Both the position numbers and the translations under genes were made by a program. Of a stretch of 64,000 nucleotides of DNA, positions 14,201 through 23,045 are shown piece by piece; position 1 is the first letter of the stretch, and each line of letters starts with the position of its first letter. The stretch covers positions 21,470,156-21,534,155 of the forward strand of contig NC_059348.1 of the NCBI RefSeq assembly GCF_019703515.2, written 5' to 3'. This DNA is from Myxocyprinus asiaticus. Its lineage: Eukaryota > Chordata > Actinopteri > Cypriniformes > Catostomidae. The notes beneath the pieces were generated by a model. That model was not told the DNA's origin and made no database searches. It was given only the letters and a program-made list of their open reading frames with translations.

Positions 14201-17200
14201 GTTGTGGGTGACTGGGTGGTGCTGTGCTGATGTTTTGGGTGGTGGTAGGGCATTGTTCAAAGGTTGCTAGGGTGTTCTGGGCCGTTGCTTCCTGACATAA
14301 GTCAATTTTTATCCTTAGATATGCCTTAAATCCCTCAATCAAGCTATGTCTGTTAGATTTTTCTCACCTGTTTTATTTACATTACATTTGCATTTATTCA
14401 AAGCGACTTGCATATGAAGAGAACAACAGAAGCAAATCATCCTAAAAAGGCAGTAATAACACAAGTGCTGTAATACAAGTTTCAAAATTGTTTAGAGAAG
14501 TACCCCTAGCAAGGAGGGTTTTTATTTTTTATATATATACAGGTGCATCTCAATAAATTAGAATGTCGTGGAAAAGTTCATTTATTTCAGTAATTCAACT
14601 CAAATTGTGAAACTCGTGTATTAAATAAATTCAATGCACACAGACTGAAGTAGTTTAAGTCTTTGGTTCTTTTAATTGTGATGATTTTGGCTCACATTTA
14701 ACAAAAACCCACCAATTCACTATCTCAAAAAATTAGAATACATCATAAGACCAATAAAAAAAACATTTTTAGTGAATTGTTGGCCTTCTGGAAAGTATGT
14801 TAATTTACTGTATATGTACTCAATACTTGGTAGGGGCTCCTTTTGCTTTAATTACTGCCTCAATTCGGCGTGGCATGGAGGTGATCAGTTTGTGGCACTG
14901 CTGTGGTGGTATGGAAGCCCAGGTTTCTTTGACAGTGGCCTTCAGCTCATCTGCATTTTTTGGTCTCTTGTTTCTCATTTTCCTCTTGACAATAGGTCAG
15001 GTCTGGTGAGTTTGCTGGCCAGTCAAGCGCACCAACACCATGGTCATTTAACCAACTTTTGGTGCTTTTGGCAGTGTGGGCAGGTGCCAAATCCTGCTGG
15101 AAAATGAAATCAGCATCTTTAAAAAGCTGGTCAGCAGAAGGAAGCATGAAGTGCTCCAAAATTTCTTGGTAAATGGGTGCAGTGACTTTGCTTTTCAAAA
15201 AACACAATGGACCAACACCAGCAGATGACATTGCACCCCAAATCATCACAGACTGTGGAAACTTAACACTGGACTTCAAGCAACTTGGGCTATGAGCTTC
15301 TCCACCCTTCCTCCAGACTCTAGGACCTTGGTTTCCAAATGAAATACAAAACTTGCTCTCATCTGAAAAGAGGACTTTGGACCACTGGGCAACAGTCCAG
15401 TTCTTCTTCTCCTTAGCCCAGGTAAGACGCCTCTGACGTTGTCTGTGGTTCAGGAGTGGCTTAACAAGAGGAATACGACAACTGTAGCCAAATTCCTTGA
15501 CATGTCTGTGTGTGGTGGCTCTTGATGCCTTGACCCCAGCCTCAGTCCATTCCTTGTGAAGTTCACCCAAATTCTTGAATCGATTTTGCTGGACAATCAT
15601 AAGGCTGCGGTTCTCTCGGTTGGTTGTGCATCTTTTTCTTCCACACTTTTTCCTTCCACTCAACTTTCTGTTAACATGCTTGGATACAGCACTCTGTGAA
15701 CAGCCAGCTTTTTTGGCAATGAATGTTTGTGGCTTACCCTCCTTGTGAAGGGTGTCACTGATTGTCTTCTGGACAACTGTCAGATCAGCAGTCTTCCCTA
15801 TGATTGTGTAGCCTAGTGAACCAAACTGAGAGACCATTTTGAAGGCTCAGGAAACCTTTGCAGGTGTTTTGAGTTGATTAGCTGATTGGCATGTCAAAAT
15901 ATTCTAATTTTTTGAGATAGTGAATTGGTGGGTTTTTGTTAAATGTGAGCCAAAATCATCACAATTAAAAGAACCAAAGACTTAAACTACTTCAGTCTGT
16001 GTGCATTGAATTTATTTAATACACGAGTTTCACAATTTGAGTTGAATTACTGAAATAAATGAACTTTTCCATGACATTCTAATTTATTGAGATGCACCTG
16101 TATATATAAGAAGACTGCACTAAAGGGGTTTGGTCAAGTGCTCAAGGAAGAGCTGTGTCTTTAGATGCTTTTTGAAGGATGTTAGAAAACCAGCTGCTCA
16201 GGTGGAGTTTGGCAGGTCATTCCAACTGCAAGGAACAGTCCTGGACAGTGATTTTTTTGCTTCTTTGAGATGGCACTATGAGGTGCCATTCACCCACTGA
16301 ATGCAAACTTCTGGAGGGCACGTAGACCTGAAGTAGTGAGTGTAGATAGAGGGGTGCAGAGCCGGTGGTTGTTCTGTAAGCAATCATCAATGCCTTGAAC
16401 TTAACCCGAGCAACCATTGGCAGCTTGTGCAGTTTGAAGAATAGAGGCGTGACGTGTGCTTTTTCGGGCTCGTTGAAGACCAGTCGCGCTTCTGCATTCT
16501 GGATCAATTGCAGAGGTTTGACTGTACATGCTGGAAGGCCTGCCAGAAGACCATTGCAGTAGTCCAGCCTGGATAGCATAAATGCCTGGACGAGGAGTTG
16601 TGTGGCATGCTCAGATAGGAAGTGTCAGATTTTCCTGATGTTGTACAGAGCAGGTCCGTTAATTTAACTGATCATCGAATACAACCCCAAGATTTCTGAC
16701 TGTCTTGGATGGTGTGATCATTGACGAGACTAGTTGAATGGTGAAAATGTTGTCTGTTTATTCACAGGGTAGATGTTGCACACCTGAGCCTGTATAACCT
16801 GAGTGTAATTCATAAAAAGAAATACTTTGACTCAGAGCTGGAACTGATGGCTTACATCAATGATAACTGGGACAGGCTACAGCTTGGCGAGGTATAAGTC
16901 TCTCCTGTGGATTTCTTAATTGCTAATGAACTAATAAATCAACTGGTATTAATGACACTTTCTGTCATTTATCTCTTTGTACCCCCAGCTTGCAGACACT
17001 CCAAGAGCAGAACGATATGAATGCATTCTGGAAGCACTTAACAGCAACCTCAACATGTGGGTTTAGCTTTATTTATCCATCCATAGGCATTTTATATTGA
17101 TGAGGCATCGGCTTCAGAACACAGGTTTGGATGATTTTCTCTGTCCTCTTGCACTGATGGCTTCTAGGTTCATGTCAGGGAAGGAGATAAAGAAAAAGAA

Positions 17201-20200
17201 GCACCTGTTTGGATTACGGATTCGCTTCCCACCAGGCCCTCAGTGCTCAGAGCTCCAATCAGACCGAGAGCAGGAAAAAGCTTCCCATGAGATCAAGATC
17301 AAAGGCAGGAAGGCCAGCAAACCCCCTCATTTAACCAGGTTAGTCATCATTCATCACTCATATCTTTCTCAAAGGCCCTACAGGTAGCTGTAAAGAATAC
17401 ATTTTATGCAGTGTTGTAAAGCCCTAAAATAACGTATGTTTTTATTGCATATATTGTAATTGTTTTAGCACTGTCACTAATGGATCAGTAAAGAAGGGGA
17501 CGAGGAAACATCGCACACACTCATTAGAGACATTGGCCAAATTGAGAAGATCAAGTGAAATTTTGGCACAGGTAAAGAAGTGGAAGTGCTGGTTGTTTTG
17601 TCATTAATCCAAAAAAGTTTTCAGCTTAAATTTATTTGGACATTATAAGAACTTTTTTTTTTTTTTTACATTTTATTGAATCTAGAATGATGTGAAGTGT
17701 CCAACTCTAGACAATAACTCACTGGACCTGATGGCCTCAAAAAGGTGAGAGACAAAGATCAACACAAAATTCTGGTATTTGAAGTGACTAAATTATAAAT
17801 GTCTAAATCGTGTGTGTGTGTGTGTGTGTGTGTGGTGCCAAAAGTGAAAAATCTTTGCCCTCATCAAGTACCTCTGATGTTGAATCTGTTGGTGCCACCA
17901 GCACCAGTGAAACTACCTCAACCACCATCTCAAGGCAGTCCAGGTACCATTTCATTATCAATTAATGTTGCTCCTGTACATGGACTGGGTCAATCTAACT
18001 AAAAATCTGTCAATGACATGTCATATACAGGGCTCAACATTAAACATCGTCAAACACTTGTCGGAGTAAAAAAAATTACTTGTCTGTAGAGAAAAGGGAT
18101 GAAAATAATTTACAGCTAGTAGGGATCACATTAAGAACAGTGCAGAAAGAAAAGTTTAATCATTATTCACCCTCAACCCTGTCTGAATTTCTCTCCTCTG
18201 AGGAACACAAAATGAGATTCTTGGCCGAATGTTAGTCTCGGTCACCATTCACTCTCACTGTATCATTTTTTCATACAGTGAAAGTGAATGGTGACTGAAA
18301 CTAACATATCTCCTTTCGAGTTTCACTGAACAAAGAAAGTCATAGAGGTTTGCATTACAACAACATTAGGGCAAGTAATGCTGAAAGAATTTTAATTTTT
18401 ACATGAATTATCTCTTTAAGAGTATAAGTCAATTCTCACCAGTTACAATAAAAATGGCAGTTTAATGTTGAAAAAAATGCTTTAACTGGTAAATCCTGAG
18501 AGTGAAACCTTGCTGATAAATCAGTTATGATGTATATTGAAACAGATATGTATATTAGTGGTCAACCAATATGGGTTTTTTAATGGCCGATGCCAATATT
18601 CAGAGAGCAGGGTGTCCAATAAGCCGATACAATGCCGATATATGCCAATAACAAGATGGCCGCTCAAACACTTCCGGTGGCTGATTATAAACTGGAGTGA
18701 TATTTTTACAGCATCGCTCGCTTGCAGACATTGTACAGCACCATTCATATGTTGAATTAACAGGTTTATAATATTTAATATCTGTAAAATCTTATGTTCA
18801 GTAAATATGCGCTTCCTCACTGTGCGCTCAAGTCAAGTCATTTTTATTTGTATATCGTTTCAAAGCAGCGTTACAGGAAATCATGCATTTAAAAAAAATG
18901 AAACTGTAATATCTATAAAGTCTTAAAGTCATCATTGTGTAGTTTGATTAAATATGATTGTAAAATGTGTATAGAAATTAAATAATTATATTTAGAACTC
19001 CAGTGAGCAAGCCAAAGGCGACTGTGGCAAGGAACACAAAACTTCATAAGATGTTGGTTAATGGAGAAAAATAACCTTGGGAGAAACCAGACTCACTGTG
19101 GGGGCCAGTTCCCCTCTGGCTAACATCATGAATATAATGCCATTATTAATTATTTGTGTGCCCTGAGTTTTTACGTTATTAAGATTTTAATCAGGTTACA
19201 ATCCTCTTTCACTTACCCCTTTAAAAATCCATTTGTCCCGGACAAGCGTTAATGTCAAGCCCTGATATGTAAAATGTGTTTACCTATTAAGAAATGTGAT
19301 TGACGAACATGTTTCCATGAGATTCAGCTAATTAGAGGTCTGCTACCTGACCCGAGTGAGGCCGATATAACTTGGGGTTTGTTTGAAGTTTGGGTTTGTA
19401 GTTAAAAGGTTAGTTCACCCAAAAATTCTCTCATGCTTTACTCACCCTCCTGGCATCCCAGATGTGTATGACTTACTTTCTTCTACAAACACAAACAAAG
19501 ATTTTTAGAAGAATATTTCAACTCTGTTGGTCCTCACAATGCAAGTGAATGGGTGCCAAAATGTAAAGCTCCAAAATCAACATAAAGGCAACATGAAAGT
19601 AATCCGTATGACTCCAGTGGTTAAATCCATGTGTTCAGACACGACATGATAGGTGTGGGTGAGAAACGGAACAATATTTTGCCCAGTAGGGGGCGATATG
19701 CACGAAGAATATGAATCACCAAAAACAGGAGGAGGAGAAAGTGAAGTGGAGCTTGACTGAGCAGGCAGGAGAGTTTATAGCAAAATAGGACTTAAATATT
19801 GATCTGTTTCTCACCCACACCTCTCGTATTCCTTCAGTAGATATGGATTTAACCACCAGAGTCGTCTGGAGTACTTTTATGTTGCCTTTATGTGGATTTT
19901 AGGGCTTCAAAATGTTTTTGCATTTTATGGACCTACAGAGCTGAAATATTCTTCTAAAAATCTTAATTTGTGTTCAGCAGAAGAAAGCAAGTAATAAACT
20001 TCTTAGAAGGCATGAGGGTAAGTAAATCATGAAAGAATTTTCATTTTGGGGTGAATAACCCTTTAATGAAAAAATAAACGCCACGCCACGCTGTTAGAAC
20101 CCATTCTTCTGGGTGTACTTGCTCAGAGATTCAATAAAAAGAGAACTGAGTGATTTTAGTCTTAAAATTGGACTGTTTGGGAAGGGTCAAAAGGTCTCAT

Positions 20201-21253
20201 TTTAAGAGCGGGTGTCATATTCCAAGTCTTTTGAAGTAGAAGTAGACAGATATATCGGTTTTATCGATTAAGCGGTGCCGATAGTTGCTTTGTGAAACTA
20301 TCTGTTATCAGCAAAAATCTTTGTTGAGAGTTGCTGACTTATTCGTCAAACCACATCTGGTGAAATATTTATACACAAAACCCTTGATCTGGTAAATATA
20401 TAGCTTAATTTGGTTTAATACTTAATAAATGGCATTGTAATGGGGCCAAGTCTTCGTCATTTCAAATGAAAGAGTCCCAGTTGTGGTTTCTGACTTGTTT
20501 ATAAAAACAGATTTTTAAGAAATATTGACCAATTGGTTATCGGCCTTTCCCAACACCTTAGTTATTAGTATCAGCAAAATCCAAGATCAATCGACCTTTA
20601 TTCTGAAGGCAAACAATAGGATTTGGTGAGAAACAACCTGAAATGTAAGTCACTTTTCAGTGAAAATCTTGACGTCTGTTGCATGTTCAATAGCACTATA
20701 AGAGAAGCTCGTTCTCAATGGCTTACATGTTCACACACAAACTTGTGCTGTTAAAAGGAGCCATTGTAATCAAATCTTTATTTTAGGTGAACTACTCCTC
20801 CAATTTTTCAAAAGGAACAGAATAGAGTGATTTAGCATGATATGTACCCAATGCATCTCTCACTTTCACCAATCCAGCATAGGCAGTCCAAGTGGACCAC
20901 GCACTGGATGCTTCTGGCCCACCGTCACGCAGCCCCTGATGAAGAGGCGCCGGGGACGTCCACGACGAGCACTGCAGCCGCCAAATCCTGAGATTCCTCC
21001 ACCCTGCAACCCTGAACCACATCCCAGCAACAACGTCCCTGATCCCAGACCCCTTCCCTCCTGTCTCTACAGCAGCATGGACATGATGCAGGACCTGGAC
21101 CCTGACACCCAGCTCAAAAGCTCCATCAGCACTTACTTCGGAGCCGCGGGTCGCTTGGCCTGTGGTGAGAAGTATCGTGTGCTGGCCCGCCGTGTCACTC
21201 ATGATGGCAAAGTACAGTACTTGGTGGAATGGGAGGGGGTTACAGCCTCCTGA
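360..21253 (+). CDS. mtf2: mtf2, Polycomb-like protein 2 (PRC2 accessory factor), whole coding span
   Basis: Fifteen exons with GT-AG borders join in frame: 360-364, 922-1123, 1221-1302, 6281-6373, 6536-6636, 12607-12755, 13851-13946, 14048-14116, 16768-16891, 16989-17056, 17168-17338, 17469-17571, 17686-17744, 17845-17943, 20878-21253 (1797 nt, 598 aa; human MTF2 is about 593). Domains: Tudor about 46-96, with a full aromatic-cage set W57, Y63, F81, D83, S87; PHD1 105-154 (C4HC3: C105, C108, C122, C125, H130, C133, C151, C154); PHD2 about 202-252; winged-helix EH domain about 265-370 with lysines 338-341; C-terminal chromo-like SUZ12-binding region at the end. The family reads H3K36me3, binds unmethylated CpG DNA and recruits and stabilises PRC2 in the nucleus. 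PHF1 and PHF19 are paralogues, but the N-terminus (MRDST), the ending (EWEG.TAS) and the neighbour ccdc18 favour mtf2. Confidence 0.95.
922..1123 (+). CDS. mtf2: mtf2 exon 2 (N-terminal tail and first half of Tudor)
   Basis: Acceptor ACAG at 918-921, donor GTGTGT at 1124. Encodes residues 2-69, including [20 protein letters not shown], the first Tudor strands with cage residues W57 and Y63. The Ser/Lys-rich stretch before it is a disordered tail. Confidence 0.95.
1221..1302 (+). CDS. mtf2: mtf2 exon 3 (second half of Tudor)
   Basis: Acceptor CCACAG, donor GTAAAT. Encodes residues 70-96 plus one base. [16 protein letters not shown] carries the other cage positions (F81, D83, S87). Intron 2 before it is only 97 bp. 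Confidence 0.95.
2622..2705. repeat. hAT-like repeat fragment
   Basis: Starts TAGGGCTGCCCCCGACC and contains TAGTCGACTAG twice. This style of terminus is common in fish hAT-derived non-autonomous elements. Its other end was not located with certainty. Confidence 0.4.
5350..5450. repeat. ATCGG-rich interspersed repeat
   Basis: Repeated GATATATCGG/CCGATATATCGG motifs ending TCGGTCGGGC. Related fragments occur at 5745-5820, 18545-18650, 20235-20600 and 39230-39330, so this is a dispersed family rather than unique DNA. Class not determined. Confidence 0.5.
5631..5717. repeat. (TA)n microsatellite, about 87 bp
   Basis: Perfect alternating TA tract in mtf2 intron 3. It creates meaningless Ile-Tyr open frames on both strands and is self-complementary. 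Confidence 0.95.
6281..6373 (+). CDS. mtf2: mtf2 exon 4 (first part of PHD1)
   Basis: Acceptor TTTCAG, donor GTAGGC. Encodes the first zinc ligands of PHD1 (C105, C108, C122, C125) in [16 protein letters not shown] and VICDKCGQ. Confidence 0.95.
6536..6636 (+). CDS. mtf2: mtf2 exon 5 (second part of PHD1)
   Basis: Acceptor CTGCAG, donor GTTTGT. Encodes GYHQLCH through [14 protein letters not shown], supplying H130, C133, C151 and C154. Ends in phase 0. Confidence 0.95.
7094..7106. repeat. Target-site duplication, L1 3' side
   Basis: CCAGCTAATTCTG, identical to 12276-12288 at the other side of the L1. It marks the 3' end of the minus-strand insertion. Confidence 0.9.
8508..8780 (-). pseudogene. 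L1 ORF2 fragment, post-RT region
   Basis: Minus-strand frame with [20 protein letters not shown] and [16 protein letters not shown], typical of the part of L1 ORF2 after the RT catalytic core. Separated from the upstream RT frame by stops and by the apparent loss of the YADD block. Confidence 0.8.
8835..9592 (-). pseudogene. L1 ORF2 reverse-transcriptase fragments
   Basis: Two minus-strand frames (9290-9592 and 8835-9332) read [20 protein letters not shown], then [12 protein letters not shown] and [15 protein letters not shown]. They are RT blocks in canonical order with a frameshift near 9310. The first catalytic Asp is present; the YADD motif is absent. Confidence 0.85.
9573..9896 (-). pseudogene. 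L1 ORF2 fragment between endonuclease and RT
   Basis: Minus-strand frame including [20 protein letters not shown] and [12 protein letters not shown]. Its position between EN and RT fits the ORF2 linker. Broken by frameshifts on both sides. Confidence 0.7.
10186..10845 (-). pseudogene. L1 ORF2 endonuclease domain
   Basis: Minus-strand frame with [45 protein letters not shown] and [11 protein letters not shown], matching the APE-type endonuclease of L1. The usual GDFN reads GDFS, so a key position has probably been lost. Confidence 0.85.
11154..11216. repeat. (CA)n microsatellite
   Basis: Interrupted CA/TA repeat between L1 ORF1 and ORF2 remnants. The sequence directly after it (about 11216-11250) looks like another repeat fragment and is not L1 coding. 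Confidence 0.85.
11501..12165 (-). pseudogene. L1 ORF1 remnant (RNA-binding protein)
   Basis: Two minus-strand frames. The first (11839-12165) begins [18 protein letters not shown]. The second (11501-11833) reads [20 protein letters not shown], the hallmark of the L1 ORF1 RRM/transposase-22 domain. A frame break near 11835 separates them. Confidence 0.85.
12276..12288. repeat. Target-site duplication, L1 5' side
   Basis: CCAGCTAATTCTG, the partner of 7094-7106. Its preservation over the full 13 bp suggests a fairly recent insertion. Confidence 0.9.
12607..12755 (+). CDS. mtf2: mtf2 exon 6 (PHD1-PHD2 linker, start of PHD2)
   Basis: Acceptor TTATAG, donor GTGAGT. Encodes [18 protein letters not shown] and the CYCYCGGPG start of PHD2 (residues 162-211). 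Almost unchanged from mammalian MTF2. Confidence 0.95.
12905..13690. mobile_element. TIR element (MITE) in mtf2 intron 6
   Basis: Starts about GTAGCATTTCCACATGAGCACGG and ends with the imperfect inverse, CCGATGGTGGAAAAGCGGCT. No transposase frame lies inside. Termini resemble those of the element at 58008-58850, a Harbinger-like style. Exact ends are uncertain. Confidence 0.5.
13851..13946 (+). CDS. mtf2: mtf2 exon 7 (PHD2 core)
   Basis: Acceptor CCACAG, donor GTGGAG. Encodes [20 protein letters not shown] and [11 protein letters not shown], with the PHD2 zinc ligands C219, C222, H227 and C230. Confidence 0.95.
14048..14116 (+). CDS. mtf2: mtf2 exon 8 (end of PHD2)
   Basis: Acceptor TCTCAG, donor GTGAGT. 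Encodes [20 protein letters not shown], with the last PHD2 cysteines C249 and C252. Confidence 0.95.
14360..14537 (-). mobile_element. 3' end of an L2-like LINE (left half of split copy)
   Basis: On the minus strand the block ends AAGTCGCTTTGAATAAATGC, the kind of tail shared by fish L2-type LINEs and their SINEs. It is separated from its coding part (16103-16640) by the Tc1 element inserted at 14540. Confidence 0.65.
14540..16100 (-). mobile_element. Tc1/mariner transposon, complete ends, about 1561 bp
   Basis: Inverted terminal repeats of roughly 200 bp. The outer sequence is CAGGTGCATCTCAATAAATT at 14540, with its inverse ending at 16100, and TA flanks at both sides (14538-14539 and 16101-16102). 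It carries one minus-strand transposase frame. The high similarity of the two arms suggests recent movement. Confidence 0.95.
14947..15837 (-). pseudogene. Tc1 transposase with catalytic deletion
   Basis: The 296-codon frame has the paired-type DNA-binding half ([20 protein letters not shown]) and DDE motifs SDESKF (first Asp) and [15 protein letters not shown] (second Asp). After DWPANSPDL the family normally has NPIENLW with the catalytic Glu. Here that block is missing and the frame shifts into about 16 unrelated residues. The C-terminal homology resumes in another frame toward 14830. Family length is about 340 aa. Almost certainly inactive. Confidence 0.9.
16103..16640 (-). mobile_element. 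L2/CR1-like LINE fragment, RT C-terminus (right half)
   Basis: The minus-strand frame 16217-16579 begins [20 protein letters not shown] and continues with [20 protein letters not shown] and [14 protein letters not shown], characteristic of the end of L2/CR1-type reverse transcriptases. It stops where the conserved WWN motif would follow. Only the 3' part of the LINE is present, and the Tc1 is inserted into it. Confidence 0.8.
16768..16891 (+). CDS. mtf2: mtf2 exon 9 (start of EH/winged-helix domain)
   Basis: Acceptor TTCACAG, donor GTATAA. Encodes [20 protein letters not shown] and the helix [15 protein letters not shown]. Ends in phase 0. Confidence 0.95.
16989..17056 (+). CDS. mtf2: mtf2 exon 10 (EH domain)
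   Basis: Acceptor CCCCCAG, donor GTGGGT. Encodes [20 protein letters not shown]. The last codon is split with exon 11, giving Met. Confidence 0.95.
17168..17338 (+). CDS. mtf2: mtf2 exon 11 (DNA-binding loop of EH domain)
   Basis: Acceptor TTCTAG, donor GTTAGT. Encodes [20 protein letters not shown]; the lysine run 338-341 is the loop that contacts unmethylated CpG DNA in Polycomb-like proteins. [13 protein letters not shown] follows, as in human MTF2. Confidence 0.95.
17469..17571 (+). CDS. mtf2: mtf2 exon 12 (basic linker)
   Basis: Acceptor TTTTAG, donor GTAAAG. Encodes a Lys/Arg-rich low-complexity linker including [11 protein letters not shown]. Not a known domain; less conserved than its neighbours. 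Confidence 0.9.
17686..17744 (+). CDS. mtf2: mtf2 exon 13 (linker)
   Basis: Acceptor TCTAG after a long T-tract, donor GTGAGA. Encodes [19 protein letters not shown], corresponding to the human ENPTLDLP region. 59 nt, so skipping it alone would shift the frame. Confidence 0.85.
17809..17834. repeat. (TG)n tract just before the exon 14 acceptor
   Basis: A run of alternating T and G ends about 10 bp before the AAAAG acceptor of mtf2 exon 14 and replaces the usual pyrimidine tract. UG-repeat RNA is bound by TDP-43 and CELF proteins. Confidence 0.9.
17845..17943 (+). CDS. mtf2: mtf2 exon 14 (Ser/Thr-rich linker), frame-neutral
   Basis: Acceptor AAAAG at 17840-17844 behind a GT repeat, donor GTACCA. 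Encodes [20 protein letters not shown] and [12 protein letters not shown], matching the human [21 protein letters not shown] stretch in composition. 99 nt, with the same split-codon phase on each side, so it can be skipped without changing frame. Confidence 0.85.
18028..19264. mobile_element. hAT-like TIR element in mtf2 intron 14
   Basis: Begins CAGGGCTCAACATTAA and ends with the inverse, TTAATGTCAAGCCCTG, with ACTTGTC-type subterminal repeats. CAGGG termini are usual for hAT elements. It contains other repeats: a 30-bp-stem hairpin (18230-18306), an ATCGG-type piece and a LINE/SINE-like block at 18835-19125. No transposase seen. Confidence 0.65.
18230..18306. repeat. Hairpin inside the intron 14 element
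   Basis: GTTAGTCTCGGTCACCATTC pairs with GAATGGTGACTGAAACTAAC across a short AT-rich loop, giving a stem of about 30 bp. Part of a palindromic MITE, not a known RNA gene. Confidence 0.7.
19404..20066. mobile_element. Palindromic MITE (TTAGTTCACCC family), about 660 bp
   Basis: Left end AAAAGGTTAGTTCACCC, right end GGGGTGAATAACCCTTTA. The two halves are imperfect inverses (for example GATGTGTATGACTTACTTTC on the left and the degraded inverse near 19980). The same family occurs at 26735, 28080, 35985, 36037, 49920, 52564 and 62503, so it is a very common local repeat. Confidence 0.8.
20235..20602. repeat. ATCGG-type interspersed repeat
   Basis: Begins near GACAGATATATCGG and ends TCAATCGACC, sharing GGTTATCGG and ATCAGCAAAATCC with the copy at 5745-5820. 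Lies directly before mtf2 exon 15. Confidence 0.55.
20878..21253 (+). CDS. mtf2: mtf2 exon 15 (C-terminal chromo-like domain, stop)
   Basis: Acceptor ATCCAG after TTTCACC, stop TGA at 21251-21253. Encodes the basic motif [13 protein letters not shown], a Pro-rich linker, then [20 protein letters not shown] and [14 protein letters not shown]. The last part is the family's C-terminal domain, which contacts SUZ12 in PRC2. Strongly conserved to the last residue. Confidence 0.95.
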
Positions 21254-22172
21254 ACTGGTCATGGGTCTGGTCACATACAGTGTATGCCTGGTGGGCCACC
21301 AGTAATGTGCTTTGTTTTGCGACAATAAAAATGTAATTCATATGGAGGTGAATGGAGCAGTGAATGTGACTGAATACACATGGTTGACTGAGATGTTTGA
21401 GTGGCCTCAGGACTACCATAAAGAGGTGGGACTTCGTAGTGTTCTCTCTGCAAATTCAAAGGACTGCCTTCACATGGATTGACACATTGGAGGTGGTCAG
21501 AATTTCAGGTTGAAGACATAATCAATTCACTGCTATGTCAAAATAACTCAAGTCCTTTCTTTTTGCCTCTGATGTACAGGTGCCTTAAAGGGTTGTCAAA
21601 CATACTATATATGCTGCTGGAGACTAAGGATTTTGCTTTCCTTATTCAGTCAAAACTTTTCTCAAATGAGCAAGGAGAGAGAGCGCTATTATGGATAGGG
21701 CACTTTTATTTACATTTCATTTGATTGCACATAAGCTCTCATCCTCAACATCCACTGTTGTCTCGTCTCAGTTTAAATGAACTAGTGTACGGATTTCGTT
21801 ACAAAATGAAACATTAAAAAATTAAAAATGAGAGACATTCTCCTCCCACAAAGCAAAATTAAAATATTAACAGCATTAATAGATCTTAGCATTTTGTGAG
21901 ACATTACACAAATTCACTGTTAGCTCATTTAAAATTGTTTATTGAGGGTTCCTTCCCTCCCTTAAAAGTACACGACAGAGCGCTGCAGCATGAAGACATC
22001 GCCACGTATCCCCCTTTTTATACAGATATAATAAAACCGTTCAGCTGTTAATAGCTGCCACATGAGTGGTTTGAGTTCTAAAGGTTTTTTAGGCAAGAGC
22101 CATTTTAGTTTAATTCCCTCAGTTAAATGATTTTAAATATGATATCTAATTTTCATTTTTGGGGGGAATTTT

Positions 22173-22218
<46 letters not shown>

Positions 22219-22805
22219 CAACTGGATCTGTGTATTTTTCTTCAGCTTCACCATAAAATCCAAAAACAGCAGCAATATTTTTGTTACTATCGACTCAGGC
22301 TTTTTGTTTAATTGAAAAGTATTTATTACTTTCATACAGCAGTGTACACTAACCATTCACGAGAGCACTCAGGATACTTTTCACAACTTAATTGTAAGAG
22401 TTGATAGGATGTTCAGATATATTCTGCAAGAAATGAAATTAGATGTTCAATTCTCAGTTTTGTATATTCATACAATTCTAAAATCCTAATTTTAGGTTTA
22501 TTCAAAATTCTCAAGTTCTGTTGAGGTAGCAAACTTTTTTTTTTTTAACTTGAGAATGCCCTGTACTCCATAACATTATCTTACCACTTGCAGAGGTTGG
22601 AAGGATACTTGGTTTCAGGCAAGTGTTTGACTTCAACATTAATACCTCCTCATTTTGATACAATGAACAAATATTAAGCTCTTGTTATGTTGTGAATTAA
22701 GCAATTTTTCAGTTGGTGTACCAGTGTTAGTAAAGCTTGCTTTGTATTTTACTGGCTTTGTGCAGGCTTTAGCCAAAGAATAAAGATCTCAAAACGTACT
22801 GGTGT
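21254..22805 (+). other. mtf2: mtf2 3' UTR
   Basis: About 1.55 kb of AT-rich sequence after the stop with no coding frame of note. A TA microsatellite lies at 22168-22214. The end is set by the poly(A) signal at 22779 and the GT-rich stretch after 22800. Confidence 0.7.
22779..22784 (+). terminator. mtf2: mtf2 poly(A) signal
   Basis: Canonical AATAAA followed about 20 bp later by GGTGTGTCTGTCCATGTGTG, a GU-rich downstream element. This is the best-formed site; an earlier AATAAA at 21325 lacks such a neighbour. Confidence 0.75.
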
Positions 22806-22854
22806 GTCTGTCCATGTGTGAAAGGCCTTCAGAAACATTTTGCATCCAGTCTAG

Positions 22855-23045
22855 TGGTGGTGTGGCATAGTGGCTGAAGCTCAAGGCCGATAGATGGAAG
22901 GTTACAGGTTTGAGCTCTGATCTGTCACCACCATGCCCTTTAGTGAGGTGCTTTACCCCAGGTTACTCCAAGTCTAAGGGGATTGTCTCTGTAAAATGTG
23001 AACTAAGTCACTTTGAATAAAAGGGGTCTACTAAATGACCACTTG
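22855..23045 (+). mobile_element. tRNA-derived SINE (V-SINE/DANA-like)
   Basis: Head GTGGCATAGTGGCTGAAGC resembles an A box, and GGTTACAGGTTTGAGCTCTG a B box. The tail CACTTTGAATAAAAGGGG and CTACTAAATGACC is the L2-type tail used by many fish SINEs. About 190 bp and diverged. Confidence 0.75.

Noticed and set aside
14772..15107. Plus-strand frames inside the Tc1 element
   Set aside because: Shadows of the minus-strand transposase.
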